Of a stretch of DNA of 64,000 nt, positions 50,967 through 59,302 are shown one piece after another (the stretch's first letter is position 1; the number at the start of each line of letters is the position of its first letter). The stretch spans positions 992,001 to 1,056,000 of the forward strand of contig NZ_JAFW01000001.1 in assembly GCF_000526335.1 (NCBI RefSeq), written 5' to 3'. This DNA is from Arthrobacter sp. 31Y. Its GTDB lineage: Bacteria > Actinomycetota > Actinomycetes > Actinomycetales > Micrococcaceae. Made by a program: the position numbers and the translations under genes. The notes below the pieces were generated by a model that was not told where the DNA came from, made no database searches, and saw nothing but the letters and a program-made list of their open reading frames with translations.

Positions 50967-52486
50967 TAGGTGTTGAGATCCGCCTTGACGGTTTCCGGTG
51001 CAGTTTCGGAACTGCCACCCCAGCCCTGCACCGGCTTCGGCTTGCCAAAGAACAATGCCACCACGGCTCCCAGCAGAATCGCGCAGGCGGGCAACAAGAT
51101 GGACTGGCTCATCGCCGTCGAGAATCCCGCGTGGAGCGCCTCCGGCAACACTCCGCTCATGGAGGCTTCGCCCACGGGGGCGCCGGCCGGAGCGGCGGGC
51201 AACTCCGCGGCGAGCCGCGACTGGATCAGCGCAGCGATGGCAGCCGAACCAAGGACGGCACCGATTTGGCGTGTGGTGTTGAAGACGCCCGAACCCGCAC
51301 CGGCTTGCCGCGGTTCCAGGTTGCGGGTGGTCGCGTTGGACACCGGTCCCCAGATGAAGGCATTGGCGACGCCCTGCAGGGCGCTGGGAAGCAGGAACAT
51401 CCAGACGGGGGTGTCCGGCCCCAGCAAGGCCGCCGTCCAGAACAGCGCTCCAGCCATGCAGACGAGACCGAACGACGCGAAGTACCGCGGGTTGGCGCGA
51501 TCAATAAGCTTGCCCACAAACGGAGCAAGGGCACCCGAAATAACGGCCATGGGAATCATGAGCAGCGCCGACTGGGTTGGGGTCAGGCCGCGGACAGTCT
51601 GGTAGTAGAAGATGGTGGGCAGCGGGAACGCGGTCACCGTGAAGCCGACAGCCATGATGGTGGAGTTACCCAGTGAGAAGTTCCTGTCCTTGAACAGGCC
51701 AAGAGGCAGCAGGGGCTCTCCGCCGCGGCGTTCAAGGAGCCACTGCCAAACGACGAAGAGAACCAGGATCACAAGCCCGGTGATGATCAGGCCCCAGACT
51801 GACACGAAACCGGTCACCGTTCCCCACTTGTAGGTTTGTCCTTCCTGGATGCCAAAGACCAACAGGAACATACCGACGGCGGACAGCACCACGCCCACGA
51901 TGTCGAAAGTATGGCTGTGCGTAGTCAGTTTGGGAACGAAACGCGTCACCAGGATGAACGCCACGATGCCGATGGGGACGTTAACGAAGAAGATCCACTC
52001 CCACCCCAGGCTGTCCACCAGGACGCCGCCAAGAATGGGGCCTACGAGCACTGCCATGCCAGCGGTGGCTCCCCACAACCCCATGGCGGCACCACGGCGG
52101 TCAGGCGGGAAGATGCGCGTAATCACTGCCATGGTCTGAGGCGTCATCATGGCTGCACCTAGGCCTTGGACGGCACGGGCGGCGATGAGCATGGTGACAT
52201 CGCCGGAGAGGCCGCACCACAGCGATGCGAGGGTGAAGACCACTAGGCCGATCAGGTACAGGTTCTTGGGCCCGAATCTGTCACCAAGCCTGCCCGTAAT
52301 CAGCAAGGGCACGGCGTAGGCCAGCAAGTAGGCGCTGGTGACCCAGATGACGGCGTTGATGTCCGTGTTGAGGCCCTCCATGATCCGCGGGTTCGCGACC
52401 GACACGATGGTGGTGTCGATGAGGATCATGAAGAAACCCACCACGAGTGACCACAGCGCGGGCCACGGCTTAGCTACGTTTTCCAA
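50966..52486 (-). CDS. DHA2-family MFS drug efflux transporter
   Basis: Proton-driven multidrug exporter of the EmrB/QacA subfamily, 506 aa, 14 predicted helices. I choose the TTG at 52486 (MENVAKPWPALWSLVV), six bases after AAAGGA; it overlaps the PadR stop by 17 bp. Motif D1-like DTTIVSVA, motif A GRLGDRFG and motif C GPILGGVLVDSLGW are intact. The upstream PadR regulator is its likely repressor. Substrates unknown. Confidence 0.93.
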   Translation of the reverse strand: MENVAKPWPALWSLVVGFFMILIDTTIVSVANPRIMEGLNTDINAVIWVTSAYLLAYAVPLLITGRLGDRFGPKNLYLIGLVVFTLASLWCGLSGDVTMLIAARAVQGLGAAMMTPQTMAVITRIFPPDRRGAAMGLWGATAGMAVLVGPILGGVLVDSLGWEWIFFVNVPIGIVAFILVTRFVPKLTTHSHTFDIVGVVLSAVGMFLLVFGIQEGQTYKWGTVTGFVSVWGLIITGLVILVLFVVWQWLLERRGGEPLLPLGLFKDRNFSLGNSTIMAVGFTVTAFPLPTIFYYQTVRGLTPTQSALLMIPMAVISGALAPFVGKLIDRANPRYFASFGLVCMAGALFWTAALLGPDTPVWMFLLPSALQGVANAFIWGPVSNATTRNLEPRQAGAGSGVFNTTRQIGAVLGSAAIAALIQSRLAAELPAAPAGAPVGEASMSGVLPEALHAGFSTAMSQSILLPACAILLGAVVALFFGKPKPVQGWGGSSETAPETVKADLNT

Positions 52487-53099
52487 GGGATTCCTTTGGC
52501 TTGTATGAAAGTTCGGTTGGAGCTGGCCGGGGTTCATCCCAGGGCAGATGCCCATTGTCCAACTCCTCAAGGAGACCGCGGATCCACGCGATCTCAGTTC
52601 GGCGCATTGCTTGTTGATACGTGATATCGATCCAGTACTTGCGGTCCAGCCCCTTGGCCGTGACGGTGCCCTCGGCCTTCACGAGGAAGTCGAGATCGGC
52701 CTTCAGGGCTACAAGCCGCTCCTCCAAGAGCTCCATCACCACAGCCACGGGAAGGTGGTGGGCCTCGGCGATCGCGTGGGGAAAGACGGGGTATTCGTTG
52801 ACGGGCGTGGAGAGCATGGCCTGGAGCCGCGCGTCGAGGGCAACATGCCCGGCGGGGGTAATCCGGTAGGTGGTCCGTTCGGGACGGTTGCCTTCGCGCT
52901 TTGTTCCGATGGCCTCGACCAGCCCGTTTTCCTCGAGCCGGCCCATGGCGTGATAGAGGGTGCCGGGGCGCACTTTTACCAGGCGGTCTTCGTGACGGGC
53001 CATCAGCAACTGGTACATCTCGTAAGGATGCATGGGCTCCTCCGCGAGGAGCGCCAGTGAGGCGACACCGAGAGGGGTCAATTCAGCGATCTTGGGCAC
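52470..53099 (-). CDS. PadR-family transcriptional regulator
   Basis: Repressor type, 209 aa. Start at the GTG at 53099 behind GGAAGGGG (VPKIAELTPLGVASL); the longer frame runs through the operator. Winged-helix domain residues 1-85 (PGTLYHAMGRLEENGLVEA is the recognition segment), then a C-terminal helical dimer domain with ALKADLDFL. It is translationally coupled to the MFS gene. Confidence 0.92.
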   Translation of the reverse strand: MPKIAELTPLGVASLALLAEEPMHPYEMYQLLMARHEDRLVKVRPGTLYHAMGRLEENGLVEAIGTKREGNRPERTTYRITPAGHVALDARLQAMLSTPVNEYPVFPHAIAEAHHLPVAVVMELLEERLVALKADLDFLVKAEGTVTAKGLDRKYWIDITYQQAMRRTEIAWIRGLLEELDNGHLPWDEPRPAPTELSYKPKESLGKRS

Positions 53100-53121
53100 A
53101 CGAACCCCCTTCCGGATCAAA

Positions 53122-53151
53122 TATTCCACAACAACTATTCCACGTGGAGTA
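53122..53151. promoter_or_regulatory. Putative PadR operator
   Basis: TATTCCACGTGGAGTA at 53136-53151 is a near-perfect palindrome centred on CCACGTGG. A second half-site TATTCCAC starts at 53122, 14 bp away. Located 23-52 bp before the padR start, where a self-repressing PadR would bind. Confidence 0.6.
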
Positions 53152-53160
53152 TCCGGGCGC

Positions 53161-53189
53161 AAGAAAGCCCGACCGCCAAGCGACCGGGC
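53161..53189 (-). terminator. Terminator after ankyrin gene
   Basis: Minus strand: a 10-bp stem with two G-T pairs (GCCCGGTCGC / GCGGTCGGGC), TTG loop, then TTTCTT. 21 bp after the ankyrin stop. Confidence 0.75.
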
Positions 53190-53209
53190 CGTTCTTGTAT
53201 TTGGCTGCG

Positions 53210-53602
53210 TCAGCCCAGCAGGGCTTGAATCTCTGACCTGGCGAACATCGTGGCGGCGTCGCGCGCGGAGGGCGTTCCGGCGTCGGGATCCGCTCCGGCA
53301 TCCAGCAAAACCCGGGCGACGCCGGTGTACCCCTTGAAGACGGCCCCGGCGAGTGGTGTCTGACCGCGGTCGTTGGCGGCATTGACGTCGGCACCGTGAT
53401 GGAGGACGAGCTGCACGGCTTCCGCGTGACCGTGATAAGCGGCCAGCATCAGGAGGGAGTCGCCGGCGGCGTTGGTCAATGTGGCAGGTGCGCCGGCACT
53501 CAAGTAACCACGCAGCAGTTCAGTGTCACCTTCGCGGGCAGCATCAAACAGTGCATGGGCCAGGGCCAACGTTTCATCGTCGGGTCCTGTTGCTTGGCTC
53601 AT
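53210..53602 (-). CDS. Ankyrin-repeat protein
   Basis: 130 aa, three to four ankyrin repeats from about residue 14 to 110 (DSLLMLAAYHGHAEAVQLVL, RGQTPLAGAVFKGYTGVARV). No enzymatic domain, signal or membrane segment; a cytoplasmic protein-binding module. Its ATG overlaps the YgfZ-like stop by 4 bp, so the two are made together; the partner may be YgfZ itself (inference). Confidence 0.9.
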   Translation of the reverse strand: MSQATGPDDETLALAHALFDAAREGDTELLRGYLSAGAPATLTNAAGDSLLMLAAYHGHAEAVQLVLHHGADVNAANDRGQTPLAGAVFKGYTGVARVLLDAGADPDAGTPSARDAATMFARSEIQALLG

Positions 53603-54684
53603 CGGTGGGGTCCCTTCAGGAATCCGGTCTGGCGCCCGACAACCTGGCCGGCGTCGGGGGCGACGATCACTTCCTGGGCTGCAATGTAAGGCTCTTCACC
53701 GTCCATCACCGTCAGGGTTTCCTCCGCCGAAATGGACCGCTTAATCACGGCCAAAGCAACAGGTCCCATCTCAAAGTGCTGCGCCACCGATGTCAGCGTA
53801 CCTACCTTGCGCTCCCCGGCAAATACAACACTGCCAACAGCCGGCAACGTGTGTTGTGAGCCGTCAAGCTGCAAGAACACCAGCCGCCGTGGCGGATGGC
53901 CGAGGTTGTGGACGCGCGCTATGGTCTCCTGGCCCTTGTAACAGCCCTTGTTCAGGTGCACGGAGGTCCTCAAAAGATCAAGTTCATGAGGAATCGTCTT
54001 CTCGTCAGTTTCGGCACCCAAGCGGGGCCGCCACGCAGCAACCCGCAACGCATCCGCCGCCATGGCACCTGCCAAAGGCAGACCTTCCACGGATTGTTCG
54101 AGTTCGGCGGCCGGGACAAGGTATTCAAACCACGGGCGCTCGAGGCCGGGATGCGACTCCTCGGGGACGACGCTGTAGGCATAGCCCCCAGGGCTGACGT
54201 GCGGCCACGGATCCTCCCACACCAAGCTGGCGGAAAGCTGTTCCACGGGCTTGGTGGCACCCACCACCGCCCACTGCTCAGAAACGTCCGCGATCTCAAC
54301 GCGGAGCATGAACTTCATCCTGTTCAACCACTCGGCCAAGGGACCCGCCTCGGCGCTCTCCACGATCAGCCACGTAGTGCCGCCGTCGTCAATGACGCGG
54401 GCATCAAACTCGATGCGGCCCTGGACACTGAGCAGCAGCAGTTCGCTGGCGACGCCGGGCTGAAGGTTGGTGAGCTGCTGTGACGAGAGCGTATTGAGCC
54501 AGCTGAGCCGATCCGGACCGGCCACGGTCACCACGCCACGGTGCGAAAGGTCCACGACGGCGGTACCGGTTGCCAGGGCGCGCTGCTCACGCAGCGGTTC
54601 ACCGTAGTGGGCCGCTACGCCGGCGTCGAGGCCGGTATCTTCAACGGCGCCAGGGCGCGACAACAGGGGGCTCTTGTAAGTCAT
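53599..54684 (-). CDS. ygfZ: YgfZ-like folate-binding Fe-S protein
   Basis: GcvT-fold protein that helps maintain certain Fe-S enzymes using tetrahydrofolate; 361 aa. The YgfZ signature KGCYxGQE is present (LNKGCYKGQETIARVHNLG). It lacks the other glycine-cleavage genes nearby, favouring YgfZ over GcvT. ATG at 54684 behind AAGGA. Coupled to the ankyrin gene. Confidence 0.92.
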   Translation of the reverse strand: MTYKSPLLSRPGAVEDTGLDAGVAAHYGEPLREQRALATGTAVVDLSHRGVVTVAGPDRLSWLNTLSSQQLTNLQPGVASELLLLSVQGRIEFDARVIDDGGTTWLIVESAEAGPLAEWLNRMKFMLRVEIADVSEQWAVVGATKPVEQLSASLVWEDPWPHVSPGGYAYSVVPEESHPGLERPWFEYLVPAAELEQSVEGLPLAGAMAADALRVAAWRPRLGAETDEKTIPHELDLLRTSVHLNKGCYKGQETIARVHNLGHPPRRLVFLQLDGSQHTLPAVGSVVFAGERKVGTLTSVAQHFEMGPVALAVIKRSISAEETLTVMDGEEPYIAAQEVIVAPDAGQVVGRQTGFLKGPHR

Positions 54685-54723
54685 ATGTAGTAGAAGTCCT
54701 TGCGGCTCAGGGGTATTCCGGCA

Positions 54724-55446
54724 TCAGCGGTATTCCGGGTTTTCGAAATCGAATCGGGTGCCCGCTTTCCATTCCTCCGGCAGGTTGCCGTAGGCAGGGA
54801 TTCCCCCTGCATCCCGCAGGAGTTTGGCCATGTGGAGCAGGTTCCACGTCATGAAGGTGGTGTTCCTGTTAGTAAAATCACTCTCCGGCCCGCCTGATCC
54901 TTCATCAAGATAGCTGGGCCCGGGCCCCACTGGACCGATCCACCCGGCGTCGGCCTGTGGAGGAATGGTGAAGCCGATGTGTTGAAGGCTGTACACCACA
55001 TTCATGGAACAGTGCTTGATGCCGTCCTCGTTGCCTGTGATGAGGCAACCGCCCACCTTGGGGTAGAACGCCCATTGGCCGTTGCTGGTCAGCTCCCCCG
55101 AGTGTGCGTACAGACGTTCGATGAGCTTCTTGGTTTGGGACGAGTTGTCCCCCAACCAGATGGGCCCGGCGATCACGACGATGTCCGCGCCGCGGACTTC
55201 AGGGTAGATCTCCGGCCATTCATCGGTCTTCCAGCCGTGCTCGCGCATGTCCGGATACACACCACTGGCAATGTCATGGTCCACCGTCCGGATGAGACGG
55301 GTAGTGACGCCCTGCTTCTCCATGATGTCCCGGCTGATCTTAATGAGGCCATCCGTGTTGCTGAGCTGTGGAGAAGGTTTCAGTGTGCCATTGAAGAAGA
55401 CGGCCTTGAGGCCCTCATAGCCCTCAGGTTTGAGGTGGTTGTTCAC
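54724..55446 (-). CDS. NADPH-dependent FMN reductase / flavodoxin-fold protein
   Basis: 240 aa. Flavodoxin-like N-terminus (AVFFNGTLKPSPQLSNT, where the FMN phosphate loop is expected) and VVIAGPIWLGDNSSQTKKLI, the hallmark of NAD(P)H:FMN oxidoreductases. GTG start behind GGAG. Substrate unknown. It lies between two unrelated cofactor-binding proteins, YgfZ-like and nitrobindin-like. Confidence 0.88.
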   Translation of the reverse strand: MNNHLKPEGYEGLKAVFFNGTLKPSPQLSNTDGLIKISRDIMEKQGVTTRLIRTVDHDIASGVYPDMREHGWKTDEWPEIYPEVRGADIVVIAGPIWLGDNSSQTKKLIERLYAHSGELTSNGQWAFYPKVGGCLITGNEDGIKHCSMNVVYSLQHIGFTIPPQADAGWIGPVGPGPSYLDEGSGGPESDFTNRNTTFMTWNLLHMAKLLRDAGGIPAYGNLPEEWKAGTRFDFENPEYR

Positions 55447-55497
55447 TTTCTGCTCCTTCTGCTGGCTGCTTGCTGGAACGTACAGTGAGGCCTCGGG

Positions 55498-56097
55498 TCA
55501 GGACACTTTGTGGAGGAATGCCGAGGCGTGCGCTTCAAGAGCTTTGCCGCTGGCAGCGACGTCCCACCGCCACAGGAGGTTTCCGTCAACCAAACCAAAG
55601 ATCCGTGTTGCTGCCGTGTACTCCTTGGAGTGGCTGCCACGCATCACCATGTCGGTGCTCAGCTGGATCTGGGGTCCCTTGATTTGGCCGTAGTAGAGCT
55701 CAGTGATTCCGCCCGGATGCGAGATGGACACCGAAATGTCGAAACCGCCGTCTTTGTTGCGACGCTCTTCGACTTCGTCAGCTGTCTTGAGGACAGGGAC
55801 GATGTCGGCCGGAATCAGACCTGGGCCTCCGTCGCCTTCTTCAAGCTTCCGCTCCAAGGCCCAGAAGCCCGTCTCAACGGTCAACGGCCGCAACTTTTCG
55901 CCGGCGTAATCGCTGATCCAGGTCTCGGCCCTGTACTGCAAGTACGGGAGTCCGTTGTGGGTGAACGACACATGCTGGACGAAATGCTCGGAATCCTCGT
56001 CTCCGCTGCCGAGCCGGCCGCGGCCTTCCCACTCACCAATGAGCCAGGAAAGGGGGACGAGTTCAGGCGTCAGATCTGTAGGGATCTCAATAGGCAC
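55498..56097 (-). CDS. Nitrobindin-like (FABP-fold) protein
   Basis: Ten-stranded beta barrel of the THAP4/nitrobindin family, 199 aa. GEWEGRGRLG near residue 21 is the family's GxWxGxG opening, and SVSISHPGGITELYYG the central mark. Members bind heme-NO or a hydrophobic ligand. GTG start behind AGAGG. In Mycobacterium tuberculosis a FABP-like gene (Rv0813c) also lies near the GlnR/MshD genes, so the neighbourhood may be old. Confidence 0.88.
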   Translation of the reverse strand: MPIEIPTDLTPELVPLSWLIGEWEGRGRLGSGDEDSEHFVQHVSFTHNGLPYLQYRAETWISDYAGEKLRPLTVETGFWALERKLEEGDGGPGLIPADIVPVLKTADEVEERRNKDGGFDISVSISHPGGITELYYGQIKGPQIQLSTDMVMRGSHSKEYTAATRIFGLVDGNLLWRWDVAASGKALEAHASAFLHKVS

Positions 56098-56133
56098 AAC
56101 GATTACCTCTGTTGGGCTGCAGGATCAGAAGGG

Positions 56134-56247
56134 TTACTTCTGGCCCTTGAAAAGGCGGTAGACGACAAAACCCGCAAACCACGCCATGGCAACGCTGGCC
56201 AGGCCAAGGAGAACGAGGAAGAAGATTTCAAATGCGAGTACAGACAT
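56134..56247 (-). CDS. 37-aa membrane micro-protein
   Basis: Single-helix peptide: MSVLAFEIFFLVLLG, LASVAMAWFAGFVVY, then basic RLFKGQK. ATG at 56247 behind AGGA (taggattgcatcATG). It starts 16 bp after the next upstream gene's stop and ends 36 bp before the nitrobindin start, so it fills the gap neatly. No homologue recognised; the helix plus basic tail resembles small membrane subunits. Confidence 0.72.
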   Translation of the reverse strand: MSVLAFEIFFLVLLGLASVAMAWFAGFVVYRLFKGQK

Positions 56248-56263
56248 GATGCAATCCTAACCG

Positions 56264-56998
56264 TTAATAGATGAGTAGTTTGTCTATGAAGTAAGCCAAA
56301 GCCCCCACAGCCCAAACGGGTGCCACGCCCATTCCTACCGCTGCCGGGATATTGAGCCGCCCCCGCCGGAGGGTAGTCATCCGACGGAAACACACCAGGA
56401 CGGATCCCACCACCACGCCCACCAAGGCCGCGGGAAGCACGGCGATATCCGAGAAAACCAGACCTGCCAGCGGTCCCATGAGTCCGGCCATGACCACGCC
56501 CAGCGGAGCCACGATGCGGTCCGGCCAGCGGATGATTCCCACCATCAGGGCCACTGCCGCGCTGAGGCCAGCCACGAGGACCATCTCCTTGACGCCGTTG
56601 AACCGCGCACTGGCGATCCACCCAGCGCCCAGGCAATTCAGCAAAACACCGGCGGAGCAGCCAAGAGTGGATTCCAGGCGTTGCGCCTGCCCCGTACCCC
56701 TGATCAGCTGGACCACGAACACGGCCATCACGCCCAGGGCCACGAATGCCGGGGTACCGTCCAGGAAACCGGGCGCCGGCATGTAGGCAGCAGCGATAGC
56801 CGATCCTGCACCGGCAAGCCCAATAACGGCGGCCAACGTCTTCTTGGCGGGAACAGCCAGGAAATGCGGCCAGCCGATCCCCACAGCCGCGGACGCCGCG
56901 ATGCCTGCACCCACCATGGCTTCCCGGGAAACGAAGGTGCTGGCCACGATGGCTGCGAGCGCCACGAGTCCGAATACCCCGATGCTCCAAGACTTCAC
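56264..56998 (-). CDS. Small polytopic membrane protein, unknown
   Basis: 244 aa, GTG start. About eight hydrophobic segments with Gly/Ala-rich helices; a polar gap RGTGQAQRLESTLG in the middle. No transport or catalytic motif seen. Divergent from glnR, and first gene of the minus-strand run that ends at the ankyrin gene. Confidence 0.8.
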   Translation of the reverse strand: MKSWSIGVFGLVALAAIVASTFVSREAMVGAGIAASAAVGIGWPHFLAVPAKKTLAAVIGLAGAGSAIAAAYMPAPGFLDGTPAFVALGVMAVFVVQLIRGTGQAQRLESTLGCSAGVLLNCLGAGWIASARFNGVKEMVLVAGLSAAVALMVGIIRWPDRIVAPLGVVMAGLMGPLAGLVFSDIAVLPAALVGVVVGSVLVCFRRMTTLRRGRLNIPAAVGMGVAPVWAVGALAYFIDKLLIY

Positions 56999-57020
56999 TG
57001 TGTGCCGACCTCAATCCGAT

Positions 57021-57115
57021 GTGCCTTACGACCTCTCGACAATCCTGCCTTAAGCCGGCCCAATATGTCGTAATTCCAGCGCTTGCCTGTCACGAATCCA
57101 TGTGTCGTAAGGCAC
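57021..57115. promoter_or_regulatory. Inverted repeat in the glnR divergent promoter region
   Basis: GTGCCTTACGA (57021-57031) and TCGTAAGGCAC (57105-57115) are exact complements 73 bp apart. TGTCGTAA occurs a third time at 57066-57073. A good -10, TATACT, sits at 57123-57128. Possible binding sites for one protein controlling both directions. Confidence 0.45.
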
Positions 57116-57258
57116 TGATGGGTATACTCAGACTTCAACAGCGCACTGTGTTCGCCGCGATCCCGTTACAACGGTAGAGGTGGACCATGCGTTGTGACCG
57201 ACCGGTGAGACTCCGGTTTCGACGCCCGATGATGCGCGTACAGCCCATTGGAGGAACT

Positions 57259-57957
57259 ATGTCGCACATCCTGCTCCTAACGAACAGCACCGGCTCTTCG
57301 GTGGACATTTTGCCTGCCTTGGAGTTGTTGAACCACCGCGTGCACATCCTCCCGGCAGAACCCACGGCACTACTGGAAACCGACCCCACGGATATCGTCT
57401 TCCTGGATGCCCGCAAGGATCTGGTGGGCGCCCGTTCGCTCACCCAGTTACTGAAGGCCACAGGCCTCAGCGCGCCGCTCATGCTGATTCTTACCGAAGG
57501 TGGCATGGCGGCCGTCTCCTCCGCATGGGCAGTGGATGACATTGTGCTGGACTCTGCAGGCCCGGCCGAAGTGGAAGCACGCATCCGCCTCGCCATGGCG
57601 CGAGCTGTCACCGGGGAAGAAGAGACCCAGACCGAAATCCGGGCTGCCGGCGTCGTGATTGACGAGGCCAGCTACACGGCACGCGTCAACGGCCAGCCAC
57701 TGAACCTGACATTCAAGGAATTCGAGCTCCTGAAGTACCTGGCACAGCACCCCGGCAGGGTCTTCACCCGCCAGCAGTTGCTGACCGAAGTTTGGGGCTA
57801 CGACTACTACGGAGGCACACGGACCGTGGACGTCCACATCCGGCGGCTTCGAGCCAAGCTTGGCGTGGATCACGAGAACCTGATCAGCACCGTCCGCAAC
57901 GTTGGCTACCGACTCACTCTTGTCCGCCTCACAGACGAAGAGTTGTCCGAGGCCTGA
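57259..57957 (+). CDS. glnR: Nitrogen regulator GlnR
   Basis: OmpR-type orphan regulator of nitrogen assimilation in actinobacteria, 232 aa. ATG at 57259 behind GGAGG. Atypical receiver domain ([16 protein letters not shown]) with Asp50 in [10 protein letters not shown]; the usual N-terminal acidic pair is missing, as in known GlnR, which is held as a dimer without phosphorylation. Winged helix with [20 protein letters not shown] and [18 protein letters not shown]. No kinase gene is adjacent. Followed by mshD, the same order as in mycobacteria. Confidence 0.95.
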   Translation: MSHILLLTNSTGSSVDILPALELLNHRVHILPAEPTALLETDPTDIVFLDARKDLVGARSLTQLLKATGLSAPLMLILTEGGMAAVSSAWAVDDIVLDSAGPAEVEARIRLAMARAVTGEEETQTEIRAAGVVIDEASYTARVNGQPLNLTFKEFELLKYLAQHPGRVFTRQQLLTEVWGYDYYGGTRTVDVHIRRLRAKLGVDHENLISTVRNVGYRLTLVRLTDEELSEA

Positions 57958-58024
57958 GCACTCGGCCCTGCGGCAATATCAAGAAGCTTCCGGCACCGCC
58001 CAGAAATTTTCCCACTACGCACAG

Positions 58025-58054
58025 AAAAAGCCAGGATCCATGGATCCTGGCTTT
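58025..58054 (+). terminator. Terminator after glnR
   Basis: AAAAGCCAGGATCCATGGATCCTGGCTTTT in essence: a full palindrome with a 13-14-bp stem, ending in CTTTTCCTTT. 67 bp after the glnR stop. Confidence 0.85.
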
Positions 58055-58062
58055 TCCTTTAT

Positions 58063-58090
58063 TGGTGGAGGACATACGGGTCGAACGTAT
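58063..58090 (-). pseudogene. tRNA 3'-end-like remnant
   Basis: Minus strand reads as a T arm (ATACG, loop TTCGACC, CGTAT; plus 58074-58090) followed by GTCCTCC, A and CCA, exactly the geometry of a tRNA acceptor 3' strand with encoded CCA. The matching 5' GGAGGAC and the D and anticodon arms are absent within 150 bp. It may be a tRNA relic or an old integration scar, or a chance hairpin. Confidence 0.4.
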
Positions 58091-58227
58091 CGAGGCCACC
58101 CCACTGGTGGATCCCCCCTGTGTTTGACCTACGGGTAAACCGCAAAGCCGAACGAGATAACGAGACTACATCCCATTTCCAGGGACATCAAATCACGCAG
58201 CTTGCACCGGACGTATAGCCTTGCATC

Positions 58228-59199
58228 ATGAGTCACGCGCACCCGGAAAACTGGCCCGTACTGATCATTGCCGGCGCCTTGGACAGTGAACTCCTCAGGG
58301 ACGTCACTGCCCTCGCCGCTGCTGCCGGGGAGTCCGATGGGAATCCCCCGTTCTCGGAGCAGACGCTGGTCATGCTGCGCGGCGCAGACGACGGGGAGCA
58401 CTCTGTGCTCTCCTTCGTCCTCTATGCCCCTGACGAAGACTCGGATCCGGCCACCGCAGAAGACCTGGCGGGCGTCGCCGTCGTCGTTGAAAGTGGCGAC
58501 GGAAGCGGCGTGCTGGAGTTGGCCGTCCACCCCAGCTACCGCAACCAGGGTGTGGCGGGGAAGCTCCTGAGCGCCCTGCAGGGAAAGCGGGGCCTCGAGG
58601 GGTTAAGTGCATGGTCTCATGGCAACCACGAGGCCGCCGCCGAGCTCGCCACCCGCTTCGGCTATGGTCCGGTGCGTGAACTGTGGAAGATGCGGCTGAT
58701 GTCTTCCGCCGCTTCACTGCCCGACGCCGGGCTCCCGGACGGTGTTTCGCTCCGCGCCTTCGGACCGGGCCGGGACGAGCAGGCGTGGCTGGCAGCCAAC
58801 AGGGCCGCGTTCTCCCACCACCCCGAGCAGGGTTCCATGACGTTGGCTGATCTTGAAGCCCGCAAGGCTGAGGAGTGGTTTGACCCCGAAGGTTTCCTGC
58901 TGGCCGTCAATGCTGATGATGAGCTGTTGGGATTCCACTGGACCAAGGTCCACCCCCGGCAAGGTCCACACCCGGCCATCGGCGAGGTCTACGTGGTGGG
59001 GGTGACTCCGGCGGCGCAGGGTATGGGCCTGGGCAAGGCCCTTACCGTTGCGGGCATCAAGCACCTCCAGGACCAAGGCCTGCATGCTGTGATGCTCTAC
59101 GTGGACGCCGACAATGAGCCGGCAGTAGCTCTATATCAGAAACTCGGCTTTGTTCGTTGGGACACCGATGTGATGTATGGGCCTTTAACCAAAAATTAA
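58228..59199 (+). CDS. mshD: Mycothiol synthase
   Basis: Last step of mycothiol biosynthesis: acetylates Cys-GlcN-Ins with acetyl-CoA; cytoplasmic, 323 aa. Two GNAT domains: VHPSYRNQGVAGKLL at about residue 100 and GVTPAAQGMGLGKALT near 260. The C-terminus LYVDADNEPAVALYQKLGF is characteristic of MshD. Only actinobacteria make mycothiol. Downstream of glnR but behind its own spacer. Confidence 0.95.
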   Translation: MSHAHPENWPVLIIAGALDSELLRDVTALAAAAGESDGNPPFSEQTLVMLRGADDGEHSVLSFVLYAPDEDSDPATAEDLAGVAVVVESGDGSGVLELAVHPSYRNQGVAGKLLSALQGKRGLEGLSAWSHGNHEAAAELATRFGYGPVRELWKMRLMSSAASLPDAGLPDGVSLRAFGPGRDEQAWLAANRAAFSHHPEQGSMTLADLEARKAEEWFDPEGFLLAVNADDELLGFHWTKVHPRQGPHPAIGEVYVVGVTPAAQGMGLGKALTVAGIKHLQDQGLHAVMLYVDADNEPAVALYQKLGFVRWDTDVMYGPLTKN

Positions 59200-59302
59200 C
59201 CTGACGGGATCACTTGCCTGAAAGCAGGTGACATCTTGGATTCGAGCGCCGGAATTGCTTGTAATGTGGGAGGAAACCCCGTCCTGAGCTTAGGAGAACC
59301 CC

